The notes beneath the pieces are model-generated. The model was not told where the DNA came from and searched no databases. It worked only from the letters and a program-made list of their open reading frames with translations. Below, one piece after another: positions 23,976 to 32,400 of a DNA stretch of 64,000 nt. Each line of letters begins with the position of its first letter. The stretch's first letter is position 1. Source of the DNA: SOIA01 sp964348015 (GTDB lineage: Bacteria; Acidobacteriota; Aminicenantia; Aminicenantales; Aminicenantaceae); contig CAYGBC010000050.1 of the NCBI GenBank assembly GCA_964348015.1, positions 186,001-250,000 on the forward strand, read 5' to 3'. A program made the position numbers and the translations under genes.

Positions 23976-26063
23976 ATGAAAGATTATGATGTGGATAAAA
24001 TCAGAAATGTTGCCGTTGTCGGACACGGTTCATCAGGGAAAACATCCTTAACTTCTGCATTTTTATTCAATGCAGGAGCGACTTCCAGGCTCCTGAAAGT
24101 AGATAAGGGGAATACGGTAACGGATTATGATCCTGACGAAATAGAGAGGAACATTTCCATTAACTCCGCCGTGTGTTTCACAGAGTGGAAAGACAGCAAG
24201 ATCAACTTCGTGGACTGCCCGGGTTACACGAATTTTCTCTGGGATACAAGAGCCAGCCTCAGGGCCGTGGATGCCGGGCTGGTGCTTGTGTGTGGCGTGG
24301 CCGGAGTGGAAGTCGGAACAGAAAAAGTGTGGGAGATGCTTAATGAGGCCCAGCTTCCTGCAATTCTGATTATCAATAAATTGGATAGGGAAAATTCCAA
24401 CTACTCCCGAACTGTAGACGCTATTCATCAGTTTTTCGGCCGCCAGGCGGTTCCTGTCCAGCTTCCGATCGGAGAGGAAAAGGATTTCAGAGGCGTTGTG
24501 GACTTGATCAGTAAAAAAGCATTCCTGTTTGAAAAAGACGAAAGCGGAAAGTTCAAGGAAGAAGAGATCCCTGCCGATATGAAGGAGGAGGCTGAAAAGA
24601 AAATCGAAGAGCTGACAGAGATGGTGGCTGAAAATGATGAACAGTTGATGGAAAAATATTTTGAAAACGGGGAGCTTTCCTCACAGGACCTGATCGAAGG
24701 CCTCAAGAAAAGCATTCTCAACAGGCAGTTTTTTCCTGTATATGTTTCGTCCGCTCTCATGAATATCGGAACACAGCCCATTCTTGACGGGATTGTGAAT
24801 TTTTTCCCGTCACCCGTGGAGAGAGGAGAGGTCGAACAAGAAAAGGGGACGGTCAAGCCTTCTCCGGAGGAACCCTTCTCCGCACTTGTCTTCAAAACGA
24901 TTTCTGATCCGTACACAGGCAGAATTTCTCTAATGAGGATTTTTTCCGGGAAAGTGAATCCAGACGCTTCTGTGACGAATTCCAGCAAAGATATTTCCGA
25001 AAAATTAGGGGGCCTCTTCTTCATGAAAGGGAAGGAACAGGTTCCTGCGGGGCAGGCCAAAGTCGGGGACCTGGTGGCAACCGCCAAATTGAAGGATACT
25101 TCTACAGGAGATACTCTGTGCGCCAAAGGAACTTCTGTGAAGTTTTCTCCTATCGTTTTTCCAGAACCATCCATCTCCTTTGCCATTGAACCGAAAACCA
25201 GGGGGGATGAGGATCGCATTTCTCAAGCCGTTCATCGGATTACTGAGGAAGATCCGACAGTCAAGATAGAGAGAGACTCTGAAACCAATGAGTTGATCAT
25301 AAGCGGAAACGGGCAGCTCCATGTGGAGATAATTACCGAACGTTTAAAGAAGAGGTATAACGTGAGTGTTGACCTCAAGCCGCCAAAAATCCCGTACAAG
25401 GAGACCATCAAAGGGAAATCGGATGTCCAGGGAAAATACAAGAAGCAGACAGGCGGGCGCGGACAGTATGGAGATGTCAAGATAAAGATGGAACCTCTGC
25501 CTAAAGGACAGGATTTTGAATTCGAGGACAAAATATTCGGCGGAGCCATTCCGAGAAACTTTATCCCTTCTATTGAAAAAGGAATCCAGGAGGCACGGAA
25601 AAAAGGCGTGGTGGCAGGCTATCCGGCTGTTGATTTTAAGGTCATCCTGTATGATGGTTCCTATCACGATGTGGACTCTTCTGATATTGCCTTCAAGATC
25701 GCCGCTTCCATGGCCTTCAAAAAAGGAATGAAGGGGGCCAAACCCACCATCCTCGAACCCATCATGAACATTGAAGTCTATTCTCCTGAAGCCTATATGG
25801 GAGATATCATGGGTAGCCTCAACGGAAGAAGGGGAAAGGTTCAAGGGATGGAGCAGAAAGGGACTCTACGAATAATCAAGGCCGTGGTCCCGATGGCTGA
25901 AATGCTGGATTTTGAACCCACTCTCACTTCGATAACAGGAGGCAGAGGGTCCTATCTCATGGAATTTTCTCATTATGAAGAGGTCCCGGGTCAGCTCCAG
26001 CAGAAAATCGTCAACGAGGCTGTCAAAGAGGGCCGGATCAAACCCGAGGAAGAAGAAAAATAA
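23976..26063 (+). CDS. Elongation factor G-like GTPase (EF-G paralogue)
   Basis: This 695-residue protein has the five-domain EF-G layout. The P-loop reads GHGSSGKT (residues 16-23) instead of the AHIDAGKT of the canonical factor, the G2 region reads DYDPDEIERNISI instead of an RGITI motif, G3 is DCPG and G4 is NKLD. These changes are typical of the EF-G2 or EF-G-like branch rather than the housekeeping factor of the str operon. Domain IV is intact, with RGQYGDVKIKMEPL and GGAIPRNFIPSIEKG. It stands alone behind its own promoter. It may serve a specialised translocation or ribosome-recycling role. A second, canonical fusA is expected elsewhere. Confidence 0.85.
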   Translation: MKDYDVDKIRNVAVVGHGSSGKTSLTSAFLFNAGATSRLLKVDKGNTVTDYDPDEIERNISINSAVCFTEWKDSKINFVDCPGYTNFLWDTRASLRAVDAGLVLVCGVAGVEVGTEKVWEMLNEAQLPAILIINKLDRENSNYSRTVDAIHQFFGRQAVPVQLPIGEEKDFRGVVDLISKKAFLFEKDESGKFKEEEIPADMKEEAEKKIEELTEMVAENDEQLMEKYFENGELSSQDLIEGLKKSILNRQFFPVYVSSALMNIGTQPILDGIVNFFPSPVERGEVEQEKGTVKPSPEEPFSALVFKTISDPYTGRISLMRIFSGKVNPDASVTNSSKDISEKLGGLFFMKGKEQVPAGQAKVGDLVATAKLKDTSTGDTLCAKGTSVKFSPIVFPEPSISFAIEPKTRGDEDRISQAVHRITEEDPTVKIERDSETNELIISGNGQLHVEIITERLKKRYNVSVDLKPPKIPYKETIKGKSDVQGKYKKQTGGRGQYGDVKIKMEPLPKGQDFEFEDKIFGGAIPRNFIPSIEKGIQEARKKGVVAGYPAVDFKVILYDGSYHDVDSSDIAFKIAASMAFKKGMKGAKPTILEPIMNIEVYSPEAYMGDIMGSLNGRRGKVQGMEQKGTLRIIKAVVPMAEMLDFEPTLTSITGGRGSYLMEFSHYEEVPGQLQQKIVNEAVKEGRIKPEEEEK

Positions 26064-26138
26064 AAGTAAGCTCAGGTTTATGAATCCAAAAACACGCAAC
26101 TTTTGACCCAGCGAGTCCAAAGCTGCTTGGTTTCAGGC

Positions 26139-26183
26139 CTCGCTCTCCTCTGGGGCATTTCCCTCGAGGAACCGTGCCCGCTC
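26139..26183 (-). repeat. Second copy of the 5189-5221 sequence block
   Basis: On the minus strand, 26183-26164 matches 5189-5208 at 19 of 20 positions and 26151-26139 matches 5209-5221 at 13 of 13 positions, separated here by a 12-bp insert (26152-26163). It lies in the 228-bp gap between the EF-G paralogue and the outer-membrane protein gene. The 10-bp terminal repeats of the first copy are not present here. Confidence 0.5.
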
Positions 26184-26291
26184 AGCCTTCAAACGGTTTT
26201 TTCTCCACAAGCCTTCGCACAATCCGATATTGTGATATTTTAAGCAAAAGCTACGCGTTTTCCGAATCCACTGGCCTGAGTATTTTTGTGT

Positions 26292-27578
26292 TCAATAGAA
26301 GAAAAATCCTCCTCCTCCATCTCCGAAGCGCGGATTCACGACATTGCTGAAGATGGAGCCGAACGAATAGCTGAATCCGACTGAAAAAAAGTATCTGTAG
26401 GTCGTGGCGAGTTCTCTTCGCCTCAACAGGATTTCTTCTGGAGTCGCACCGGCTGAGGGGAGTGCCAGCTGGTCATGGATCGCCGAGTAGCTTCCGAACA
26501 AACTCAGCCTCAAGCCTTTGACTATGCGGATGGAAAATTCGCTGAACAGGGATAGCGAGTTTTTGCTCCAATCATGAAAGTAATGGGAGCCTCTGAGAGT
26601 TGTGCTGATCTCTCCCCACCTTTCTTTGAGCTCTAAAGTGGCCGAGAGAGATTGCTGCCAGAGGTTTTCATTGGATTTGCCGTATATAGTCTCTTCAATG
26701 TAGTCATTGTAACTGTAGTTCAACCTGTACAGAAAACGGAGCTGTCTTCGTGTTGACTGGGAATACGGGAACACATTGTACTCGATGGCCGGAGCCGGAT
26801 TGATCCTCAGATTAATATTGCTGTAGGTTGAATAGGATACGGAAAGATAACCGCCGATGGACCAGTGTTCGCTGAGGCTCTTGACGAGGAGGCCGCTGAA
26901 TCTCCTGCTCTCGGATGAGGAGGTCAATGTCTCATCGCCGATTTCGAAATTGCTTTCGTTGTAACTGGCTGAGAGGGATGTGTTGATCTTCCACGCCTCG
27001 GTTGTCCTGTCCGCAGAAAGGGAGCCGCGAATGGAATTGTATTCACTCGTTTTTTCGGCATCAAAAAAGCCGCGCAAGCTGGCGCTGAAAACCCAGAAAT
27101 TCCACTTGTCTTCCACTGCGGTGGGCTTGACTTCTTCCTCGAAGGAGATAGAGACGCGCTCAGCGATCGGAGTATTCGCGACATAGGGCATAAGGCCTTT
27201 TTTGATGATTTCCACGAGTCCTTGCCGCGCTTCATCTTCGGTGGCGTCTTTGCTGGTGTAGTACTTCAGCGTGTTGTTCATCCCGTCAAATTCTTTCTGC
27301 CCGATAAATGTCAGCGTGTATTCCCTTCCTCCACTCCCGGTTCTCTGCAGGGTGACGAGGACGTGAACATCTGCCTCTCTTCTGTCCCAGACATAATTCA
27401 CGAATGTTATTTCTCTGCGGATATGGTCGATGTCACAGAAGTCACAATCGACAAAGATCTTCGGCGCTTTCTTTTTTAATTCCTCGATATCTTCCTGTTC
27501 GGCCTGGGCACAAAGGCATGGCGCCAGGACCACTAACACGATACAGGTCCAGATGAGAACATTGATTTTGCATTTCAT
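26292..27578 (-). CDS. Outer-membrane beta-barrel protein of unknown function
   Basis: This 428-residue protein has a signal peptide (hydrophobic core LIWTCIVLVVLAPCLCAQA, about residues 8-26). The N-terminal soluble part (about 30-165) contains FVDCDFCDIDHIRREITFVNYVWDRREADVHVLV, a pattern I associate with conserved hypothetical proteins; it holds two close cysteines. Residues 170-428 alternate polar and aromatic residues in repeated strands and end in Gly-Gly-Phe-Phe-Phe-Tyr, an aromatic C-terminus typical of BAM-inserted barrels. It is the only gene here behind a recognisable sigma-54 promoter, with a palindrome further upstream. The function is unknown; a porin-like or adhesion role is possible but unsupported. 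Confidence 0.7.
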   Translation of the reverse strand: MKCKINVLIWTCIVLVVLAPCLCAQAEQEDIEELKKKAPKIFVDCDFCDIDHIRREITFVNYVWDRREADVHVLVTLQRTGSGGREYTLTFIGQKEFDGMNNTLKYYTSKDATEDEARQGLVEIIKKGLMPYVANTPIAERVSISFEEEVKPTAVEDKWNFWVFSASLRGFFDAEKTSEYNSIRGSLSADRTTEAWKINTSLSASYNESNFEIGDETLTSSSESRRFSGLLVKSLSEHWSIGGYLSVSYSTYSNINLRINPAPAIEYNVFPYSQSTRRQLRFLYRLNYSYNDYIEETIYGKSNENLWQQSLSATLELKERWGEISTTLRGSHYFHDWSKNSLSLFSEFSIRIVKGLRLSLFGSYSAIHDQLALPSAGATPEEILLRRRELATTYRYFFSVGFSYSFGSIFSNVVNPRFGDGGGGFFFY

Positions 27579-27697
27579 GGATCACAGCCTCCCTTGCTCA
27601 TTTTCCGTTGCAATGTAAATATTGTATACAACTGCCTGTAAAATTCTTCGCGAATTCAGGCAAAAATACGTGAATATGGTCGTTTTCCATGTTAAAG

Positions 27698-27714
27698 AGC
27701 AATTATTGTGCCAA
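27698..27714 (-). promoter_or_regulatory. Sigma-54 (RpoN) promoter upstream of the outer-membrane protein gene
   Basis: On the minus strand the site reads TTGGCACAATAATTGCT, matching the -24/-12 consensus YTGGCACGrNNNTTGCW at 16 of 17 positions, with the required 10 bases between GG and GC. It points at the gene starting at 27578. The predicted start is near 27688, giving a leader of about 110 nt. Confidence 0.65.
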
Positions 27715-27764
27715 CCTCATTTTGAAATACTTCCTGGATTATCTGCATAAATTTTCCTGTTATT

Positions 27765-27798
27765 GTGTAATACGTACGAAAATTGATTTTCGTTACAC
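27765..27798. promoter_or_regulatory. Palindrome placed like an enhancer-binding-protein site
   Basis: A perfect 8-bp inverted repeat, ACGAAAAT (27776-27783) and ATTTTCGT (27786-27793) with a 2-bp centre, is flanked by GTGTAA (27765-27770) and TTACAC (27793-27798). It lies roughly 80-110 bp upstream of the predicted sigma-54 start, the usual range for activator sites. There is no T-run, so it is not an obvious terminator of the MFS gene. Confidence 0.45.
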
Positions 27799-27838
27799 TT
27801 GAAATGAAAAAAGAGGATTAAGCTTAGAGGAAACAGCT

Positions 27839-28993
27839 TTAGCGTTTTTTAACAAAGAGCAGCATTCCGCTTGATAAGATCGTCAAGATGAGCGAAAAAA
27901 GGAATGGGGCGGACATTCCGAAGAGCTCCCAGAGCACTCCGGCAATTAAAGATGCGGGGAACGCGCACAAGCCGGTCACCATCTGGAATCCTCCGAGACA
28001 GCTCGCCCTGAAATCACAGGGAGCCAGTTCGGAGACGAAGGTTTTTTGAACAGGCTCGAGGGCTCCTTTGTGAGCTCCGTAAAGAACAAACACGAGGACT
28101 ATCATGAACCGGTCCGGTCCGGAGATGACGCTCAGACAGACTATGATCCAGAAGAGGTAAGAAAGGAGAAGAACGGGTTTTCTGCCTATTCGATCCGAGA
28201 GTTTCCCGAAGGGATAAGAAAGAACAGATGCGACAACCGTGAAGATCAGATAGAGGACAGGAACGAAAGTGACGTTGAATCCGAATTCTTTCGCATAGAT
28301 AAGCAGGAATGAATAACTGAAAGCTCCCAATGCGAAAAAAGAGCTGAGCACGAGAAAAAGAGTGAAATTTCTGTCCAGATCTCTTAAAGAAATACCTTTA
28401 TAGATTTTGAGCTTTTTGAGTTTTTTCTCTTTGACCAGGAAAAAGACAAGGGCCGCACTGATGAGAGAGGGGATTGCAGCCAGGGCAAAGAGAATCCTGT
28501 ATCCCCACACGCGGAAAAGATAAATGCATATCAGAATCCCGAACACCGCTCCCAGGTGGTCCATGGCCCGGATCAGCCCGAAGTTCTTGCCTCTGTTTCT
28601 GTTATCTGAGATGTCGGCCACTATGGCGTCTCTGGGCGCACTCCTGATCTTTCCTGACCGGTCGAGAATTCGGAAGGGGACGAGATGAAGCCAGACTGAA
28701 GAGAGGGCATATCCGACTCTGGACAAGGCTCCAAAAAGATAACCTGTCCAGATGAAGACTTTTCTTTTTTTAATCCGGTCAGATATGTATCCGGAGGCGG
28801 CCTGGGATAAAGAGACAAGGGAATCGCCCAATCCGTCCAGGAAACCGAGAGCGGCCATGTTGGCTTTGAGGACTGTTGTGAGAAAGAGAGGCCATATCGG
28901 ATAGATGATGTCTGAGCCCATATCATTCAGGAAGGACGCGGCCGCAAATATCCGGATCGTTTTTTTGGAGTTTGTTTTCCGGTCGTCTGTCAT
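27839..28993 (-). CDS. Major facilitator superfamily transporter
   Basis: This 384-residue protein has about 12 hydrophobic helices and the MFS loop motifs: GLGDSLVSLSQAASGYISDRIKKRK between helices 2 and 3, and YPFGKLSDRIGRKPVLLLSY in the second half. I take the ATG at 28993, because the -35/-10 pair of a good promoter lies between it and two upstream in-frame codons (29050, 29092). The leader is only about 11 nt and lacks a Shine-Dalgarno. The substrate is not predictable; DRSGKIRSAPRDAIVADIS resembles a subgroup of MFS permeases often annotated as multidrug or metabolite exporters. It is divergent from the ChaN-like gene. Confidence 0.85.
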   Translation of the reverse strand: MTDDRKTNSKKTIRIFAAASFLNDMGSDIIYPIWPLFLTTVLKANMAALGFLDGLGDSLVSLSQAASGYISDRIKKRKVFIWTGYLFGALSRVGYALSSVWLHLVPFRILDRSGKIRSAPRDAIVADISDNRNRGKNFGLIRAMDHLGAVFGILICIYLFRVWGYRILFALAAIPSLISAALVFFLVKEKKLKKLKIYKGISLRDLDRNFTLFLVLSSFFALGAFSYSFLLIYAKEFGFNVTFVPVLYLIFTVVASVLSYPFGKLSDRIGRKPVLLLSYLFWIIVCLSVISGPDRFMIVLVFVLYGAHKGALEPVQKTFVSELAPCDFRASCLGGFQMVTGLCAFPASLIAGVLWELFGMSAPFLFSLILTILSSGMLLFVKKR

Positions 28994-29010
28994 CTGTGAT
29001 ATGTAGGGAA

Positions 29011-29039
29011 AGTATAGTTCGCCACCATCACAATGTAAA
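29011..29039 (-). promoter_or_regulatory. Sigma-70-type promoter of the MFS gene
   Basis: On the minus strand: TTTACA (29039-29034), 17-bp spacer, TATACT (29016-29011). It fixes the start codon at 28993 by placing the upstream in-frame codons ahead of the transcript. Confidence 0.6.
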
Positions 29040-29056
29040 CGGCGGAACATTGTCGA

Positions 29057-29086
29057 TTGACATCCGAGAAATGTCAGAGATAAGAT
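29057..29086 (+). promoter_or_regulatory. Sigma-70-type promoter of the ChaN-like gene
   Basis: TTGACA (29057-29062), 18-bp spacer, TAAGAT (29081-29086). The predicted start near 29093 and a GGAG at 29102-29105 support the ATG at 29113. Confidence 0.5.
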
Positions 29087-29112
29087 ACACAAATAGGGAA
29101 CGGAGATGTCCT

Positions 29113-30342
29113 ATGAAACTGAAAATAATTTATGCAATCGTCGTAATTTTTTTAACCGCCTCATTTCTGATGGGATTGGATGATGAAGATATCACTTTGA
29201 CCTTGAAACTCGGAAACAAAAAGCTCAGAGAGAAGACAATGGATATTTCTCCCGGGAAGATATATTCGACTCGCGAAGGGAAAGGGATTCCTTTTTCCAG
29301 AATGATCAAGGAGATGAAAGAGAGCCGCTTTGTCTATATCGGAGAGACGCATAACAGCCTGCCGATGCATAACATCCAGTTGAAAATCATCAAAGCCTTA
29401 CACGAGCAGGAAAAAGATCTGACAGTTGGTTTGGAAATGTTCCCTGTCAGTCATCAGGAAGCTTTGAATAAATGGAACATGGGCATTTTGACTCAGGACG
29501 AGTTCATTCGAGAGTCTCAGTGGTATGTGACATGGAATTTCAATTTCGGATTCTATGAAGGAATTTTTAAGCTGGCCAAAGACCGCAGGATCCCTCTTTA
29601 CGCTCTCAACGCCCCGAGGAAGCTCATCTCTCAAATCAGGATGAAGGGATGGCAGTCGCTCTCCGAGGAAGAGAAGGAAATCGTCCCGAACCCCGACCTC
29701 TCTCATAAGGAACACAGGACACTCATCCGCACAATTTTCGAAAGCACTGAAATTCCGCATCAAATGAAGGGGAAGGGCCTGGAGATGGCATTCGAAGGGC
29801 TTTACCGCGCTCAGTCGGCATGGGACGAAGTCATGGCTCTCAATGCGGTCCGGGCGCACACGAGGGAGAACAAGAAAGTGGTTGTCCTGGTCGGTTCAGG
29901 CCATCTGATATACAATTTAGGTATAAACCGGAGAGCCTATGAAAGGAGTCATCTGCCGTTCAAAACGGTTGTCTGCGTTGAGATTCCCGAAGGAAAAAAA
30001 AGCATCCCGGTCTCCAGGACTCTTGCTGATTATATCTGGGGTATTCCCGAGGAAAAGAGCCCGGCGTTTCCTTCAGTCGGGTTGAGACTCAAGAAATTCG
30101 AAGGCCTGGATAATCTGGTCGTCGAGAGCAATCCCATTAGCGGAGCGGCTCTGGATGCGGATATTGAGAAAGGAGACGTCCTTCTCTTTGTGGACGGGAA
30201 GAGTTTTTTTAACATCAACGAGCTGAGGATCTACCTGTCTCAATTCACATGGAATGATGAAGTGAAACTCCAACTCCTGCGGGAAGCGCGTCCGGTTGAG
30301 GTCGTTCTGAAGTTCACTCCTCCCCAGGAAGAAGAGAAGTAG
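29113..30342 (+). CDS. ChaN family lipid-raft/haem-binding-like protein with C-terminal PDZ domain
   Basis: This 409-residue protein starts with a signal peptide or membrane anchor (IIYAIVVIFLTASFLMG). The ChaN/TraB-like domain (about residues 45-275) shows RFVYIGETHNSLPMHNIQLKIIKAL, LTVGLEMFPVSHQEALNKW, AQSAWDEVMA and VVVLVGSGHLIYNLGI; the conserved Glu-Thr-His and Gly-Ser-Gly-His motifs are those of the family. A PDZ-like domain fills the last 100 residues, with NPISGAALDADIEKGDVLLFVDGKSF. ChaN of Campylobacter binds haem; other members look like metalloproteases of the Tiki group. Envelope location is likely. It is divergent from the MFS gene, and the two could be co-regulated. Confidence 0.82.
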   Translation: MKLKIIYAIVVIFLTASFLMGLDDEDITLTLKLGNKKLREKTMDISPGKIYSTREGKGIPFSRMIKEMKESRFVYIGETHNSLPMHNIQLKIIKALHEQEKDLTVGLEMFPVSHQEALNKWNMGILTQDEFIRESQWYVTWNFNFGFYEGIFKLAKDRRIPLYALNAPRKLISQIRMKGWQSLSEEEKEIVPNPDLSHKEHRTLIRTIFESTEIPHQMKGKGLEMAFEGLYRAQSAWDEVMALNAVRAHTRENKKVVVLVGSGHLIYNLGINRRAYERSHLPFKTVVCVEIPEGKKSIPVSRTLADYIWGIPEEKSPAFPSVGLRLKKFEGLDNLVVESNPISGAALDADIEKGDVLLFVDGKSFFNINELRIYLSQFTWNDEVKLQLLREARPVEVVLKFTPPQEEEK

Positions 30343-30491
30343 AGTGAGGTTTTTGTCCGAAAGATAAGGTCCCAAGGATTAATTCTCATTAAGGGTCAGT
30401 CTTTTTCAAAGCCAAAAACAGTCAGAAGAATTACTTTGTTGGGGAGCACTCTTCAGAGCGGAGAACGAAGTTTTGCTTTATTGGGGATTGG

Positions 30492-31319
30492 CTATTTTGT
30501 GCAGTCTTTATTGATGGAGAGGACGTAATTTTCAATAACTCTTAATTCTTTCGCTGTTTCCCATCCATCGAATCCCTTAAGGTCCTCATAGATTATTTTC
30601 TGGGTATACTGGTGGAGGAATGATTTGGCTAACGGGAAGTAAGACCAGTGCCATTTTTCTTCTTCATACCCTGTTGGCCTGGAAGAGTTTTTAGGCGTAT
30701 ACGTCTGGCAAAATCCATAGGTAGATGCGTTCTCTTTCAACCAGGCGTATGTCCTTTTCCCGAGTTCTGTTTCGAAATAATCGTTTTCCAAGGCGTTGAG
30801 GTCAATGTCTGTTCCCCAATGATGCCGGGATGTTCCGGGCATAGCGCTGAATTTCAGGATAATTTTCGCCCTTTCAACGGGATCGCTGATCGATTGAGAG
30901 AGGTCTTTGCCTTCCACGGGTGTCTGCCCACTCCACTTTCTTTCCCATATGGATCTTTGATACTCAAAATTCCGTGTCCCTGAGAGGATTGTGAGCTGGA
31001 TGCCGGCCTGAAAAGCCGCCTCATGCATTTTTTTAAAAGCTTCGTAGGTTTCTTTTCTTAAATACTGACCTACCCTTTGGGTGTATTTCGATTCGACCTC
31101 GATAAAATCATCATCCAGAGCAGGCACGAAATTCCCCAACAGATAGTTTTTTCCCACAGTGATTTCCGTGTCATTCCCGAGTGTTCCATGCGGGGCAAGT
31201 TGAACCTCATCTTCCTCAGAAATTGGGTTTTCGGAAAATCCGGTTATAAAGAGAAGAATAAAGACGATGACGAGCAAAAGAGAGAAGGGCACGATGAGGA
31301 TGATTTTGAGGTGACTCAT
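30492..31319 (-). CDS. VanY-like D-alanyl-D-alanine carboxypeptidase (peptidase M15)
   Basis: This 275-residue protein has an N-terminal membrane anchor (residues 5-27) and an M15B zinc-peptidase domain facing the periplasm. The metal motif SxHxxGxxxD is SRHHWGTDID (Ser164, His166, Asp173), and EKWHWSY supplies the third ligand, His224. LSGTRNFEYQRSIWERKW matches the substrate-binding region of VanY/LdcB enzymes. It should trim peptidoglycan stem peptides (D,D- or L,D-carboxypeptidase). It is convergent with the ChaN-like gene and separate from the TCA genes upstream. Confidence 0.88.
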   Translation of the reverse strand: MSHLKIILIVPFSLLLVIVFILLFITGFSENPISEEDEVQLAPHGTLGNDTEITVGKNYLLGNFVPALDDDFIEVESKYTQRVGQYLRKETYEAFKKMHEAAFQAGIQLTILSGTRNFEYQRSIWERKWSGQTPVEGKDLSQSISDPVERAKIILKFSAMPGTSRHHWGTDIDLNALENDYFETELGKRTYAWLKENASTYGFCQTYTPKNSSRPTGYEEEKWHWSYFPLAKSFLHQYTQKIIYEDLKGFDGWETAKELRVIENYVLSINKDCTK

Positions 31320-31512
31320 TCTGTCTTTTTAAGCCATGGCTCCTCTGGCTTTTTTCCTGCAGACTAATGGATTCTGAATATGAGAATAAACTTCTTTGTC
31401 TATCCTATCAAGAGGAATTCGTGAATTTCTCCACTCATGAGAGAGATTTCTGTATCAAGAATTTTTAGAGAATGAGAACCGCTCATGGGATTATCCGACT
31501 TGTAGTGAATTT

Positions 31513-32385
31513 CTATCTGCTGAGCGCGTCCTTGACCTTTTGTCCGATCTCCGCCGGGCTTTTGGCGACATAGACTCCAGCCGCTTCCAGAGCCTCCATC
31601 TTTTCCTTGGCCGTGCCTTTCCCGCCTGCGATGATCGCACCGGCATGGCCCATGCGTCGTCCGGGCGGAGCCGTCTGGCCGGCGATGAAGCTCACGACTG
31701 GCTTTGTGAACTCTTCTTTGATGTATTCCGCGGCTTCTTCCTCTGCCGTTCCACCGATCTCACCGATAAGGATGACGCCTTCGGTCTCGTCATCTTCTTT
31801 AAAAAGTTTCAGGAGCTCGATGAATTTGAGCCCGACGATCGGATCGCCCCCAATCCCTACAGCTGTGGACTGTCCGAATCCGAGCTGTGTCACCTGGTCC
31901 ACGGCTTCGTAAGTCAATGTCCCTGAACGTGAGATGATTCCGATCGAACCGGGAGTGTGAATGTGGCCGGGCATGATGCCGATCTTGCATTTTCCGGGAG
32001 AGATGATCCCGGGTGTGTTGGGCCCGATCAGGCAGCAGTCTTTATCCTTGAGGAATGATTTCGCCTTGATCATGTCAAAGGTGGGTATTCCTTCTGTGAT
32101 GCACACGACGCATTGGATCCCGGCGGCCGCGGCTTCCATGATCGCATCACTTGCAAAGAAAGCCGGGACAAAGATCGCGGAGGCGTTAGCGCCTTCTTTC
32201 TCTACGGCATCGGCGACTGTGTTATAGACTGGGACTCCGAGGTGTGTTGTCCCTCCTTTGCCGGGCGTCACGCCGGCGACAACGGCGGTTCCGTATTCCT
32301 GCATTCTCTGGGTATGAAATGTCCCTTCCCCTCCAGTGATTCCCTGGACTACGACTCGTGTTTTGTCATCGACGATAATACTCAT
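31513..32385 (-). CDS. sucD: Succinate--CoA ligase, alpha subunit
   Basis: This 290-residue subunit binds CoA and carries the phosphohistidine, in APPGRRMGHAGAIIAGG (His near residue 246). GITGGEGTFHTQRMQEYGT near the N-terminus and GIIGPNTPGIISPG-like CCLIGPNTPGIISPGK are CoA-binding segments. Together with sucC it interconverts succinyl-CoA and succinate with ATP or GTP formation. It follows sucC after 15 bp and ends the mdh-fum-sucCD row. In this window it also links methylmalonyl-CoA mutase output to the malate branch. Confidence 0.97.
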   Translation of the reverse strand: MSIIVDDKTRVVVQGITGGEGTFHTQRMQEYGTAVVAGVTPGKGGTTHLGVPVYNTVADAVEKEGANASAIFVPAFFASDAIMEAAAAGIQCVVCITEGIPTFDMIKAKSFLKDKDCCLIGPNTPGIISPGKCKIGIMPGHIHTPGSIGIISRSGTLTYEAVDQVTQLGFGQSTAVGIGGDPIVGLKFIELLKLFKEDDETEGVILIGEIGGTAEEEAAEYIKEEFTKPVVSFIAGQTAPPGRRMGHAGAIIAGGKGTAKEKMEALEAAGVYVAKSPAEIGQKVKDALSR

Positions 32386-32400
32386 GTTCTGCTCCTTTAG

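Noticed and set aside
28972..29112. Upstream in-frame extension of the ChaN-like protein
   Set aside because: It overlaps the divergent promoters; the signal peptide begins at the ATG 29113, which has a GGAG site.
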